Counted from the first letter of the stretch, positions 8,532 through 17,992 are shown. The stretch: 64,000 nt of DNA from an uncultured Bacteroidales bacterium (GCA_947630665.1 CANRID010000002.1:1-64000), one strand, 5' to 3'. Numbers and translations are program-made. The notes: generated from the sequence alone by a model not told the origin.

Positions 8532-9968
8532 TTACCAGCATTCGATTTCATCTTCTATTTCGGGCAGCTTGTCTTTGGTGAATACCGGATTTTTAATTCC
8601 CGCCTTAAGCTGGACCCGATAATCTTTAAGCAATTTGAAGGCGTATTTCCCCAGGAATATGATAGCGACCAAATTGCATAAGGCCATCAATCCCATTGTT
8701 ACGTCGGCTAAGTTCCAGGCTAAGTCTAAGGAAACGACAGCGCCTATGAAAACCATGATCCCCACGGCAATCCGGTACAGGAACATCACTTCATTGCTGC
8801 GGGTGATGTAGCGGATGTTGGCTTCTCCGTAGTAATAATTTCCCAGGATGCTGCTGAAAGCGAAGAAGAACAGGGCGACCGCCACGAATACGGTGCCGAT
8901 ATTTCCTATTTCATTATTCAGGGCATGTTGGGTGAGCTGCACTCCGTTAACGGAACCGTCGAGCGGGGCTCCGCTGAAAAGAATGATAAAAGCGGTGCAG
9001 GAACAGATAAGCAGAGTGTCCGTAAAAACTCCCAAGGTCTGGATAAGGCCCTGTTTGACCGGATGGGACACATGGGCGGTGGCAGCGGCGTTCGGTGCAG
9101 ATCCCATCCCGGCTTCATTACTGAACAGCCCCCTTTTGATGCCTTGCATCAGGGCTGCCCCGATGCCTCCTCCGACTGCCTGCCGAAAGCCGAATGCATT
9201 TGATACGATAGTTCCGATAATAGAAGGTAATTCTTTGATATTTATTACGATAATAAATAAAGCCAAAGCAATGTATCCCAAAGCCATAATCGGAACGATC
9301 ACGCTGCTGACCTTGGCGATGCGCTGAATTCCTCCGAATATGACTGCTAAGGTCATTATGCACAGGATAATACCCATCAGAGACGTACTCGTACCGAAAG
9401 CCTGCTGGAATGCCGCGCATAAGGTATTGCTTTGTACCGAATTGAACGCAAAGCCGAAAGTGATCGTAATCAAAACTGCAAATAAGACTCCCATCCATCT
9501 CTTTTTCAATCCTTTTTCCATATAATATGCAGGACCTCCGATGTAGGAATCCTTTCCTTTGATTTTAAATAGTTGGGCGAGCGTAGATTCCACGAATGCG
9601 CTGGCCGAACCGAACAATGCTATGATCCACATCCAGAAAACGGAACCCGGACCGCCTACTGCGATAGCCGTGGCCACCCCCGCCAGATTCCCGGTGCCTA
9701 CCCGGCTCGCCAAGGATACGGCGAACGCCTCGAAAGAAGAAATATGCTTGAGGGCAGAGGCGCTTTTCTTATGTTCGGCTTTCGATTTTCCCGTTACTTT
9801 ATCCGCACTCGTTTCTCCTAACAGCCTTATCATTTGCCCGATCATCCGGAACTGGATGAATCTGCTCTTGAAAGTGAACCAGAGCGCGCATCCCAACAGA
9901 ACGGCTATCAGGATATAGGTCCATAGAATGTCATTGGTAAAGGTAATGATATCGTTTAAGTTTTTCAT
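8532..9968 (-). CDS. Alanine/glycine:cation symporter (AGCS family)
   Basis: Sodium- or proton-coupled amino-acid importer in the inner membrane, 478 residues with about 10-11 transmembrane segments. Family signatures include the N-terminal FTFKSRFIQFRMI and the central GGIGAALMQGIKRGLFSNEAGMGSAPNAAA, which forms part of the substrate and sodium sites. It is likely co-transcribed with the HAD phosphatase gene upstream (36-base gap). Most relatives carry alanine, glycine or sometimes D-alanine; the substrate cannot be settled from sequence. Confidence 0.93.
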   Translation of the reverse strand: MKNLNDIITFTNDILWTYILIAVLLGCALWFTFKSRFIQFRMIGQMIRLLGETSADKVTGKSKAEHKKSASALKHISSFEAFAVSLASRVGTGNLAGVATAIAVGGPGSVFWMWIIALFGSASAFVESTLAQLFKIKGKDSYIGGPAYYMEKGLKKRWMGVLFAVLITITFGFAFNSVQSNTLCAAFQQAFGTSTSLMGIILCIMTLAVIFGGIQRIAKVSSVIVPIMALGYIALALFIIVINIKELPSIIGTIVSNAFGFRQAVGGGIGAALMQGIKRGLFSNEAGMGSAPNAAATAHVSHPVKQGLIQTLGVFTDTLLICSCTAFIILFSGAPLDGSVNGVQLTQHALNNEIGNIGTVFVAVALFFFAFSSILGNYYYGEANIRYITRSNEVMFLYRIAVGIMVFIGAVVSLDLAWNLADVTMGLMALCNLVAIIFLGKYAFKLLKDYRVQLKAGIKNPVFTKDKLPEIEDEIECW

Positions 9969-10004
9969 CAGGCTGTCAATTTTATATGTTTAAAGATCAA
10001 TGTT

Positions 10005-10883
10005 CTATATTAATTTATCAAAATCTGTCGCTTTTTCCATGAATTCATTTTTCAATGCATTCAGCGATTCATCGGCTTTGATCTTGGTGATGATGGCTTT
10101 TACCAATCTTTCCAGATCCTTTCCGGGCGAATAGTCGGCCGGACACACGTAATTGACCCGTTCCTGCCGGATCAGTTTCCGGGCGCTTTCCTTTTTCTTG
10201 GCATTGCCGGGTTCATAGACCGCAACGGCAGTTCCTCCCAATTGTTTGATGAGCTTCATGCACGGGACATCGGTTTCCCCGTCCCCGAAATAGATCATAT
10301 TGGGAAAGGCCACTCTTTTCTGGTCTTCCGGGACCGATTCGTTTATTTTAACCGAATCGCTGATACTGTCTATCCCTTTGTTGATTTTGAAAAGGAACTG
10401 GGTCTTGTTCGTATAATTGACAGCTGCGGCAGGCCACATGGCATCTCCTTTATCGTCATAGAAAAAAGAGCAGGCGAAGATGGTCTTGAATTCTTTCGCG
10501 ATGGGAGTCCCCTCTATGATCTCTTTCATGCCGGAAGAATTGATATAGTGTTCGATAGTCACCCCGTGTCTCTTTCCGAATTCCGTGATCCTCTTGAACC
10601 AGGTATCCACCCCCTTGAACAATTCCACCGATTCCCCGAACTGCCGGAAACTGTCTTTGCGCAACGATATTCCTTTCTCCTTGGCTTTTTGCAGCATCAA
10701 CAGCATATAGGCCAATACGTTATCCGAATCCTGCCGCCGGGCCATCTCGGCCGACTCGGCCCAGAATTTCTCTTTGTCGGTTTCGATGGCTTCTATGAAG
10801 GAATATTCCTGCATATTGCCCGGAGACAATGTGCCGTCGAAATCATAAATCAGAGCCACGATGGGAGTTTTTTTGATTGCCAT
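10005..10883 (-). CDS. HAD superfamily phosphatase (SerB-like), unknown substrate
   Basis: Soluble phosphohydrolase of 292 residues. HAD motif I is LIYDFDGTLSPG near residue 10, with motif II INSSGM and motif IV FGDGETDVPCM, as in SerB-like C1-capped HADs. The start MAIKKTP is chosen because it sits 21 bases after a -7 element; the 29 codons of open frame further upstream run into hisIE. It lies directly behind the his operon, which lacks any histidinol-phosphate phosphatase, so it is a candidate for that missing step. The family itself is not known for that reaction, and the -7 motif allows separate transcription. Confidence 0.8.
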   Translation of the reverse strand: MAIKKTPIVALIYDFDGTLSPGNMQEYSFIEAIETDKEKFWAESAEMARRQDSDNVLAYMLLMLQKAKEKGISLRKDSFRQFGESVELFKGVDTWFKRITEFGKRHGVTIEHYINSSGMKEIIEGTPIAKEFKTIFACSFFYDDKGDAMWPAAAVNYTNKTQFLFKINKGIDSISDSVKINESVPEDQKRVAFPNMIYFGDGETDVPCMKLIKQLGGTAVAVYEPGNAKKKESARKLIRQERVNYVCPADYSPGKDLERLVKAIITKIKADESLNALKNEFMEKATDFDKLI

Positions 10884-10904
10884 ATCGATTTGTTTGAAAG
10901 TTAG

Positions 10905-10912
10905 CAAAGATA
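10905..10912 (-). promoter_or_regulatory. -7 element for the HAD/AGCS genes
   Basis: The minus strand reads TATCTTTGC, matching TAnnTTTG, in the 83-base gap between hisIE and the HAD gene. No -33 match at normal spacing. Confidence 0.5.
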
Positions 10913-10966
10913 ATGATAAACTTTCACTTCTGGCCTTTATTTCATAAAATACGGGATGGGCAGGAC

Positions 10967-11560
10967 TCAATCTTCCCGATGGTGCCTCCGGTATAGTTCT
11001 TCCTCGATCGCTTCTAAGGGGATATTCTTGTATTCCAACAAAACCAATAAATGGTAAATCAGATCGGAGACTTCGTACACAAGCCTTTGGTCATTGCAGG
11101 CGATTGCTTCGATTACGCTTTCGACCGCCTCTTCGCCTACTTTCTGGGCGATCTTGTTTACTCCCTTGTCCATCAGTTTCACCGTATAAGAGCCTTCGGG
11201 CCGCTCAGCCTTGCGTTTTGCGATTATATCTTTCAGCAAGCGGATAAAGCCTTCCGATTCTGCGGACTGGAAGCAGGAGGTGCTGCCCGTATGGCATACG
11301 GGGCCGGCCGGAACTGCTTTAATGAGCAATGTGTCCCGGTCGCAATCCTCCAAAATGCTATGTACGGTCAAAAAGTTTCCGCTCGTTTCGCCTTTGGTCC
11401 ACAAGCATTTCCGGGTCCGGCTGTAAAAAGTGACCTTTCCTTCTTTCCGGGTTTTCTCCAAGGCTTCCTGATTCATATAGCCTACCATCAATACCCTGAG
11501 GGTTGTTTTATCCTGAATGACGGCGGGTATCAGGCCGTCGGGATTTTTCTTGAAGTCCAT
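10967..11560 (-). CDS. hisIE: Bifunctional phosphoribosyl-AMP cyclohydrolase / phosphoribosyl-ATP pyrophosphatase
   Basis: Catalyses steps two and three of histidine synthesis: PR-ATP to PR-AMP with release of PPi (HisE part), then ring opening of PR-AMP (HisI part). HisI is N-terminal (about 1-105), with the metal-binding EDCDRD (71-76) and the zinc-type cysteines C73, C89 and C96 in PVCHTGSTSCF. HisE follows (about 108-197), with the helical GEEAVESVIEA motif that binds Mg-PPi. The length of 197 residues is normal for the common fusion. Last gene of the his operon, 45 bases after hisF. Confidence 0.96.
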   Translation of the reverse strand: MDFKKNPDGLIPAVIQDKTTLRVLMVGYMNQEALEKTRKEGKVTFYSRTRKCLWTKGETSGNFLTVHSILEDCDRDTLLIKAVPAGPVCHTGSTSCFQSAESEGFIRLLKDIIAKRKAERPEGSYTVKLMDKGVNKIAQKVGEEAVESVIEAIACNDQRLVYEVSDLIYHLLVLLEYKNIPLEAIEEELYRRHHRED

Positions 11561-11605
11561 TGTGTCTTGATTGTTGGTTCAGTAAGTGATTATAAGTATA
11601 GTTGT

Positions 11606-12391
11606 TTATTCGTTTCTTGTATTTTCCGTGCGTCCGGTCCGGACCGGAATGCCTTGTCGGGAAAGAAATTCTTTCAGCCGGTCTATGCGGATTTCCCCGC
11701 GGTGGAATATGGAAGCCGCCAGAGCCGCATCCGCACAGCCCCGGGACGAGAGGACATCTGCTATATCCTCCATCTTGCCCGCGCCTCCGGAAGCGATGAC
11801 GGGAATAGACAGAATCTCCGATAATTTTTTATACACCTGACAGGCATATCCTTTTTTAGTGCCGTCATGATCCATGGAAGTGAAGAGAATCTCTCCCGCG
11901 CCGCGTTCCTGTACTTCTTTAGCCCAGGAAAACAGCTCCTTGTCAGTCGTCCGGCTGCCGCCGTGGGTGGTCACGATCCATTTTCCGTTTATTTGCATCG
12001 CATCGATGGCCGCTACTACGAACTGGGAACCGTACAGTTTCGCCAGATCGGAAATCAGACGGGGATCATTTACCGCCGCACTGTTTACGGAAACTTTGTC
12101 CGCCCCGGCTTTCAGCAGGAGGGAAGCATCCTCTATGCAAGAGATGCCGCCTCCCACGGTGAACGGAATATTGATCCGCGCCGCGATTCTCTCTACCAAT
12201 CCGGCAAAAGTCTTCCTGCCTTCCAAGGTGGCGCTGATATCTAAAAAAACCAATTCGTCTGCGCCTTCATCGGAATAGACACCGGCCATCTCCACCGGGT
12301 CGCCCATATCGGAAAGCCCGGCAAACCGGACTCCTTTGACGGTACGGCCGTTTTTGATATCCAAACAGGGTATGATTCGTTTTGCAAGCAT
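11606..12391 (-). CDS. hisF: Imidazole glycerol phosphate synthase cyclase subunit
   Basis: TIM-barrel subunit that uses ammonia from HisH to close the imidazole ring, giving IGP and AICAR. The full-length protein has 261 residues. Catalytic aspartates are present: D11 in IPCLDIKNG and D130 in VVAIDAM; the phosphate-binding GGGI and SGGAG loops are present. Its glutaminase partner HisH is encoded just upstream but is fused to HisA, so the usual HisH-HisF complex here would carry HisA as well. Gap to the hisHA gene is 31 bases. Confidence 0.97.
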   Translation of the reverse strand: MLAKRIIPCLDIKNGRTVKGVRFAGLSDMGDPVEMAGVYSDEGADELVFLDISATLEGRKTFAGLVERIAARINIPFTVGGGISCIEDASLLLKAGADKVSVNSAAVNDPRLISDLAKLYGSQFVVAAIDAMQINGKWIVTTHGGSRTTDKELFSWAKEVQERGAGEILFTSMDHDGTKKGYACQVYKKLSEILSIPVIASGGAGKMEDIADVLSSRGCADAALAASIFHRGEIRIDRLKEFLSRQGIPVRTGRTENTRNE

Positions 12392-12422
12392 ATAATTTAC
12401 GGTTTGAAATGTTTTTATCCGT

Positions 12423-13805
12423 TTATTTTCCGTTTAACCGTGCCAGATCTTTCAGGGAAACGGTTCCTTCATACAGGGCTTTTCCTACGATTACGGCCTT
12501 CACGCCGGAGGATTCCAAGGCGGAAAAATCTTCTTTTTTCCCGATGCCGCCGCTGGCGATGATTTCCAAGCCGGGAAAACGGCCGGCAAGTTTCCGGTAT
12601 AAAGAACAGGAGGGGCCGAGCATAGTCCCGTCTCGGGAGATATCGGTGATTATCACATATTTCAGCCCCGAACCGATGAATTTTTCCAACAGGTCCTCTA
12701 CGGTCAGTTCCGTATTTTCTATCCAGCCGCCTACCGCCACATAACCGTTTCTGATATCCGCGCCCAGCACTATTTTTTCGGGACCGTATTCCTCTAACCA
12801 TCGGATAAACAATGCGGGTTGTCTGACCGCAATGCTGCCGCAGATAACCCGGTCGGCGCCCTTGTCCAGAACCTCCTTCAATGCTTCCTGAGTCTTGATT
12901 CCTCCCCCGTATTCTACTTTCAGACCGGTGTTCCGGACGATTTTATAAAGGATATCCGTATTCCGGGGCGCTTGCGCCTTGGCGCCGTCCAGATCCACTA
13001 CATGCAATCTGCGCGTTCCGGCCTGTTCGAAACTGCGGGCGATCTCCAAAGGGTCATCCGAATAAATTTTGCAATCGTCATACCGGCCCTGCCGCAGCCT
13101 TACGCATTTTCCATCCAACAGGTCGATGGCCGGAATGATCTCTATCCGTTGGGCGGGAAGAGGTTCTGCCGATTGTATATCCGGCTGTCCCGACAGAAAA
13201 TTCAATAAGATTTTCTCTCCCGCCGGGCCGCTTTTTTCCGGATGAAACTGACAGCCCATAAAATTGTTTTTCCGCAAAGCGGCGCTCAGCGGGACTCCGT
13301 ACCGGGTAACGGCCGCCGTATTCTCGTTTACTTCCGCATAATAGGAATGGACGAAATACATATACGTCCCTTCCTCTATCCCTGCGAACAAAGACGATTT
13401 TAATTCCGTTACGGTATTCCATCCCGTATGGGGAACTTTCAGATTCGCAGCGGATGCTCCGCCTGTTTCCGGCAGGGAGGCCGGAGAGGAAGGGAAACGG
13501 AATACCCGGTTCTCGAAAATTCCCAAGCACGGCGTATCGTTTTCCTCGGAGTGCGAACATAACAGCTGCATTCCTAAACAAATGCCCAATACCGGCTGCT
13601 TAAACGAACGGATGGCTCGCACTAAGCCCAATTCCCGGAGATTGTGCATGGCCCATGCCGCGTCTCCTACTCCCGGCAGTATGATCCGTTCGCAGGCCGA
13701 AAGCCGTTCCGCATCTGAGCTGACGATATATTCCGCTCCGAGGCGTGTCAGGGCATTCTGCACCGATCTCAGATTTCCTGTCTTATAATCTATAATTCCG
13801 ATCAT
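12423..13805 (-). CDS. hisHA: Fusion of glutamine amidotransferase HisH and ProFAR isomerase HisA
   Basis: One 460-residue polypeptide with two his enzymes. Residues 1-205 are HisH, a class I glutaminase with the triad C76 (GICLGMQLL), H188 and E190 (QFHPEKS), which makes ammonia for HisF. After a short linker (about 206-220), residues 221-460 are HisA, the ProFAR isomerase TIM barrel, starting [13 protein letters not shown] with catalytic D228 and ADIRNG for the second aspartate. Both halves look complete and active, and there is no stop or frameshift between them. HisH is normally separate or, in eukaryotes, fused to HisF. The fusion places successive steps (HisA, then HisH/HisF) in one complex. 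It sits between hisCB and hisF in the operon. Confidence 0.95.
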   Translation of the reverse strand: MIGIIDYKTGNLRSVQNALTRLGAEYIVSSDAERLSACERIILPGVGDAAWAMHNLRELGLVRAIRSFKQPVLGICLGMQLLCSHSEENDTPCLGIFENRVFRFPSSPASLPETGGASAANLKVPHTGWNTVTELKSSLFAGIEEGTYMYFVHSYYAEVNENTAAVTRYGVPLSAALRKNNFMGCQFHPEKSGPAGEKILLNFLSGQPDIQSAEPLPAQRIEIIPAIDLLDGKCVRLRQGRYDDCKIYSDDPLEIARSFEQAGTRRLHVVDLDGAKAQAPRNTDILYKIVRNTGLKVEYGGGIKTQEALKEVLDKGADRVICGSIAVRQPALFIRWLEEYGPEKIVLGADIRNGYVAVGGWIENTELTVEDLLEKFIGSGLKYVIITDISRDGTMLGPSCSLYRKLAGRFPGLEIIASGGIGKKEDFSALESSGVKAVIVGKALYEGTVSLKDLARLNGK

Positions 13806-13832
13806 GATTTAAAAATCAAATAGGGGTAAAAC

Positions 13833-15503
13833 TTATAATATTCCTTTACTGCTGGGAATGCGGAAGTCCGTGCAGTCTTTCCGGATAGCGGCTTTAAGGG
13901 CGCGGGCGAAGGCCTTGAAAATGCCTTCGGCTACATGATGATCGTTTTTCCCCTCCGCCCGGATGTGCAGGTTGCATTTAAGATGTTGGGCGAGCGTTTT
14001 AAAGAAATGTTCCAACATCTGGGAATTCAGGTCGCCGATCTTCTCTGAACGGAATTCCGCTTCCCATTTGAAATCGATGCGCCCTCCTAAATCCAGAAGC
14101 ACCCAGTCCTGCGCTTCATCCATCGGGAGCGCGAACCCGTAACGCTCGATACCCGTTTTGGGTCCTAACGCCTGCGAGAGGGCATCCCCCAAAGCGATGG
14201 CCGTATCTTCTACCGTGTGATGGTCGTCCGTTTCCAGATCTCCAATACAGAGTATCCTGAGTCCGATAGCGCCGTGATAGCCGATTTGCTGGAGCATGTG
14301 ATCGAAAAAATGCAGACCGGTGGAGACGAAAGGTTCTTCGAACCGGTCCAGCTCCACGGAAACACAGATATCGGTCTCTTTCGTTTTTCTTTTTACGGTC
14401 GCTTTCCGACCGGCGGAAGTCTTTTCTTCCTCCCGCTTTTCGCCGGAGCCGTGTCCGTCCGCACAATTTTCCAGGGCGGCCAGCAACCGGGCGTTTTCCC
14501 GGGGGGTTCCTATGGTAATCCGCAGACAGTCCCGGCATAGAGGAAGGGAGGAACGGTCGCGGACTATGATTCCGTGATCTTTCAGATAGTCGAACACCTT
14601 TTGTTTTTCCCGGAAATGGACCAGCAGAAAATTGGCATCCGAAGGGAATACTTTTTCCACGCCCCGCATCCGGGCCAATGCCTGCGCCATCTTCTCCCTT
14701 TCGGAAATAATGATGGAAACCCTTTCCTGTACGGAAAAAGGATCGTCCAACATTTCCAGCACCTGACGCTGTACGGGTACGCTTATATTGTACGGGTACT
14801 TGATGCGGTTCATGGCATCAATGACCGTTTCGCAGGCGATGGCCATGCCTATCCGCAGACCGGCCATGCCCCATGCTTTGGACAGAGTCTGCAACACGAT
14901 TGTCCGGGGACAGTCGTTTATCCGGCTGCAAAGGCTCTTTCCGGGAGCGAAATCTATGTATGCCTGGTCTATCACGGTAATGCCGGGAAAGGTCCCGATG
15001 ATTTTTTCTATTTCTTTCTCTTCCAACAGGTTTCCCGACGGGTTATTGGGCGAGCAAAGAAATATGACCTTTACCGTCTGGTCCACGGCGGCAAGTACCC
15101 GCGATGCGTCTAAACTGAATTCCGGTCCGAGCGGGCATTCTATGATTTTTATGTCGTTTATGCGGCCCGCCGTGCCGTACATGCCGTAGGTAGGGGAGAC
15201 GATCACGGCGCTGTCTCTTCCCGGAGTGCAGAACAGCCTGAAAATTAAGTCGATGGCTTCATCGCTCCCGTTTCCTATGAAAATATTTTCCGGCCTTACC
15301 TTTTTCAGCCGCGCCAGTTTCCGTTTGATTTCGGGCTGGGAAGGAGAGGGGTAGCGGTTGACGCCGTTTTCGAAAGGACTCTCATTGGCGTCTAAATATA
15401 TTTCCATGGGAATTTTGCAATCATCCCGGGCGGTGGAATAGGGGATCATATCTTTTATATTATCCCTCAGCAGGGAATAAATTTCATCGGAACTGTTTTT
15501 CAT
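13833..15503 (-). CDS. hisCB: Fusion of histidinol-phosphate aminotransferase HisC and IGP dehydratase HisB
   Basis: A 556-residue protein. Residues 1-345 are HisC, a PLP aminotransferase with the Schiff-base lysine K209 in TLSKAWGMAGLRIG and the pattern DANESPFENGVNRYP near the start. A charged linker (about 346-378) leads to the IGP dehydratase domain of HisB (379-556), with TGLHFFDHML (396-404), DDHHTVEDTAIALG (426-439) and NDHHVAEG (520-527), the two manganese-binding His-rich motifs. These are consecutive steps: IGP to imidazole acetol-phosphate, then to histidinol-phosphate. In many Bacteroidetes HisB is instead fused to a HAD histidinol-phosphatase domain; that domain is absent here. 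The gene is 81 bases after hisD, with an intercistronic hairpin. Confidence 0.95.
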   Translation of the reverse strand: MKNSSDEIYSLLRDNIKDMIPYSTARDDCKIPMEIYLDANESPFENGVNRYPSPSQPEIKRKLARLKKVRPENIFIGNGSDEAIDLIFRLFCTPGRDSAVIVSPTYGMYGTAGRINDIKIIECPLGPEFSLDASRVLAAVDQTVKVIFLCSPNNPSGNLLEEKEIEKIIGTFPGITVIDQAYIDFAPGKSLCSRINDCPRTIVLQTLSKAWGMAGLRIGMAIACETVIDAMNRIKYPYNISVPVQRQVLEMLDDPFSVQERVSIIISEREKMAQALARMRGVEKVFPSDANFLLVHFREKQKVFDYLKDHGIIVRDRSSLPLCRDCLRITIGTPRENARLLAALENCADGHGSGEKREEEKTSAGRKATVKRKTKETDICVSVELDRFEEPFVSTGLHFFDHMLQQIGYHGAIGLRILCIGDLETDDHHTVEDTAIALGDALSQALGPKTGIERYGFALPMDEAQDWVLLDLGGRIDFKWEAEFRSEKIGDLNSQMLEHFFKTLAQHLKCNLHIRAEGKNDHHVAEGIFKAFARALKAAIRKDCTDFRIPSSKGIL

Positions 15504-15556
15504 TTTCAGTATGTTATTTCGTTAGAGAATCTTGAAATCATGTCGGATTTATAATT

Positions 15557-15575
15557 CCGGCACCGTCTGTGCCGG
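15557..15575 (-). other. Intercistronic hairpin between hisD and hisCB
   Basis: Perfect 7-bp stem (CCGGCAC / GTGCCGG) with a 5-base loop and no T-tract. It could stabilise or mark a processing point in the polycistronic mRNA. It is not an intrinsic terminator. Confidence 0.5.
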
Positions 15576-15584
15576 AGGTTTATC

Positions 15585-16922
15585 TTATTTCCGGGCGCCG
15601 GGTTCGTCCAATCTTACGGAAACGGCGTGGCTATGGGCGTCCAGTCCCTCTGCCAAAGCCATGGTCCGGATGGTTCCCGACAGATTTTCGAGTCCTTCCC
15701 GGGTAATTTCCTGCATCGTGATCCGTTTAAGGAAGCTGGAGAGGTTTACGCCTCCCCGGGAAACGGCCCAACCGCCCGTCGGGAGGGTATGATTGGTCCC
15801 GGAAGCATAGTCTCCGGCGCTCTCGGGGGTGAAATTTCCTAAAAATATGCTGCCGGCGTTCCTGATGCGCTCCGCTGTCCGTCGGCAATCCCGCGTGCAT
15901 ATTATCAGATGCTCCGGAGCGTACAGATCGGCTGCGGCTGTCATTTCCTCTTCGGTCCGCAAGACAACGATCCGGCTGTTTTCCAGCGATCGGTTTATAA
16001 AATCCTGTCGGGAGAGCAGGGCCGCCTGTCGGCCTAATTCTCCGGCGGTTTTTTCCGCTATCTCCCCGGAGACGGTCAACAGAATGGCCTGACTGTTCCT
16101 TCCATGCTCGAGCTGGGAAAGAAAATCGGCGCAGATATATGCCGGTTCCGCACTCTCGTCCGCCAGAATCATGACTTCGGAAGGACCGGCCGGTATATCT
16201 ATGGCGCAGCGGGAAACGGATACTATTTGCTTGGCGGCCGTTACATAATCGTTGCCGGGACCGAAAATCTTGTTTACGGCAGGGATGGTTTCCGTACCGT
16301 AAGCCATGGCCGCTATCGCGGCCGCCCCTCCGGCCCGATATACCGACGTAACCCCGCACAGCCGTGCGGCGAAAAGTATCTCCGGAGCGATCTCTCCGTC
16401 CGGGCCGGGAGGCGAACAGAGAATGATTTCGCGGCAGCCTGCCAATTTTGCCGGAATCGCCAGCATCAGGACTGTGGAAACTAACGGGGCCGTTCCTCCG
16501 GGAATATATAATCCCACCTTATCGATAGGAATGCTTTTCTGCATGCAGGTAACTCCCGGCAGGGTTTCTACGGTTATGTCTTTTATCTTCTGTGCCTTGT
16601 GGAATTTCCGGATATTGGAGGCGGCCCTCCGGAGGGCTTTCCTTAATGGAACGGGTGTCTTCTGGCAGGCTGCCGCCCATTCCTGTTCCGTTACTTTTAT
16701 CCGGCCGTCTTCCATGCCGGGACAATCGAATTTACGGATATAATCCGCTACGGCTCCGTCTCCTTCCGCACGCACCCGCCCGATGATCCGTTGTACGGCT
16801 TGTTCTGTTTGCCGGGGCATGCGTTTTTCTTCCCTGACCATAATCTTTCTTAAAGTATCGCTGTCGGGATAATAAAAAATCCGGAGTGCGTTCTGCTGGA
16901 TGGTATTTTTCTGATTTTGCAT
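15585..16922 (-). CDS. hisD: Histidinol dehydrogenase
   Basis: Zinc enzyme that oxidises histidinol to histidine in two NAD-dependent steps, the last reactions of the pathway. 445 residues, close to the usual 430. Zinc ligand candidates are Q270 and H273 in SQLEHG; the catalytic pair E337-H338 is in YAPEHLII. The GPGNDYVTAAK motif is intact. Second gene of the his operon, 27 bases after hisG. Confidence 0.97.
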   Translation of the reverse strand: MQNQKNTIQQNALRIFYYPDSDTLRKIMVREEKRMPRQTEQAVQRIIGRVRAEGDGAVADYIRKFDCPGMEDGRIKVTEQEWAAACQKTPVPLRKALRRAASNIRKFHKAQKIKDITVETLPGVTCMQKSIPIDKVGLYIPGGTAPLVSTVLMLAIPAKLAGCREIILCSPPGPDGEIAPEILFAARLCGVTSVYRAGGAAAIAAMAYGTETIPAVNKIFGPGNDYVTAAKQIVSVSRCAIDIPAGPSEVMILADESAEPAYICADFLSQLEHGRNSQAILLTVSGEIAEKTAGELGRQAALLSRQDFINRSLENSRIVVLRTEEEMTAAADLYAPEHLIICTRDCRRTAERIRNAGSIFLGNFTPESAGDYASGTNHTLPTGGWAVSRGGVNLSSFLKRITMQEITREGLENLSGTIRTMALAEGLDAHSHAVSVRLDEPGARK

Positions 16923-16949
16923 TTCCGATGAAATTTATGCTTACTTGCT

Positions 16950-17801
16950 TTACAGGATCATCCTTTCCAATGAAAGTATGAGAATGTCTTCCGCGCCTAT
17001 GGATTTCAATTGTTCGGTAACATCCCAGATCAGCTCTTCGTCCACTACGGTATGGATGGCGCTCCACCGCTGGTCGGCCAACGGCAGCAGGGTAGGGCTT
17101 TTCATGCAGGGAATGATTTCCAATGCGCGGTCTAATTTGTCATTGGGGACGTTTACCAGAATGTATTTTTTCCCCTTGCTTCTTTTTACCGATTCTAAAC
17201 GGAAAATCAGCTTCCGGATAAGGGGTTCTTTTTCAGGATCCGGAGCAGGAGGACCGATCAGCACGGCCTGGGAGTACATGACCGTTTCCACTTCTACCAA
17301 TCCGTTGGATATCAGGGTGCCGCCGCTGCTTACGATATCGAATACGGCATCGGTCATCCCGATAGACGGCGCAATTTCAACACTGCCCGCGATTTCTTCT
17401 ATCTGCCCCTGAATGCCGTTTTCCCGGAAATATTCCGCCAGGATTTTCGGATAGGAGGTAGCCACTTTTTTCCCGTTGAAATATTGAAGCCCGTTGTAAG
17501 GTTCGTTTTTTGGAATGGCCAACGAAAGACGGCATTTGCCGAATCCCGGCTCGTAAAGGATATCGACCGGAGATCCCTTTTCTTTTACTTCATTCAGGCC
17601 CACTATGCCTACGTCGGCGATCCGGTTGGCTACGGCCTGGGGAATATCGTCGTCTCTCAGATAGAGGATTTCCAGCGGAAAATTATTTGCCTTGGAAAGC
17701 AGTTTCCGTTTGCTTTCCTCCACGCTGATTCCTGCGTCCGCGAGCAGGTTCATGCTTTCTTCATTTAAACGGCCCTTGGCCTGAAGTGCAATACGTATCA
17801 T
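16950..17801 (-). CDS. hisG: ATP phosphoribosyltransferase, long form
   Basis: First and committed step of histidine synthesis: ATP plus PRPP to phosphoribosyl-ATP. 283 residues, i.e. the long HisG with a C-terminal ACT-like domain (about 205-283) that in the family mediates feedback inhibition by histidine; it does not need HisZ. N-terminus IRIALQAKGRLNEES and the PRPP loop region VSSGGTLISNGL fit. First structural gene of the operon, 34 bases downstream of the attenuator terminator, so it is expected to be controlled both by attenuation and by feedback. Confidence 0.97.
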   Translation of the reverse strand: MIRIALQAKGRLNEESMNLLADAGISVEESKRKLLSKANNFPLEILYLRDDDIPQAVANRIADVGIVGLNEVKEKGSPVDILYEPGFGKCRLSLAIPKNEPYNGLQYFNGKKVATSYPKILAEYFRENGIQGQIEEIAGSVEIAPSIGMTDAVFDIVSSGGTLISNGLVEVETVMYSQAVLIGPPAPDPEKEPLIRKLIFRLESVKRSKGKKYILVNVPNDKLDRALEIIPCMKSPTLLPLADQRWSAIHTVVDEELIWDVTEQLKSIGAEDILILSLERMIL

Positions 17802-17835
17802 TATATCGAATTTTATAAGGTCCGGAACATGATAT

Positions 17836-17868
17836 AAAAAAGAAGGCCTGCCCCGATGGCAAGCCTTC
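17836..17868 (-). terminator. his operon attenuator (intrinsic terminator)
   Basis: On the minus strand an 11-bp stem (17858-17868 with 17842-17852, one G-T pair) with a 5-base loop is followed by TTTTTT. It lies between the leader peptide stop and hisG, so readthrough decides operon expression. A 6-bp alternative pairing is visible: leader CTTCCG (17922-17927) can pair with CGGAAG (17865-17870) at the start of the terminator stem, a candidate antiterminator. Confidence 0.85.
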
Positions 17869-17892
17869 CGTTATAAAGTATCGTTTTCTTCT

Positions 17893-17973
17893 TTACATAC
17901 CATACAACAAAATCCCGCCACCGGAAGCCGGCAGATGGTGATGATGATGATTATGTAAAGATACGGTTAACAT
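17893..17973 (-). CDS. hisL: his operon leader peptide
   Basis: Short open frame of 26 codons beginning MLTVSLHNHHHHHL and ending with TAA. It has six histidine codons, five in a row, which is unlikely by chance in front of a his operon. The ATG lies about 15 bases after the probable transcription start, behind an A-rich GAGAAAAA leader. The stop is 25 bases before the terminator stem. Known mechanism in enterobacteria: ribosome stalling at His codons when charged tRNA-His is scarce prevents terminator formation. The same logic is inferred here. No homology to enterobacterial HisL is claimed beyond the His run. Confidence 0.85.
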   Translation of the reverse strand: MLTVSLHNHHHHHLPASGGGILLYGM

Positions 17974-17992
17974 TTTTTCTCGTTTGAGGGGA

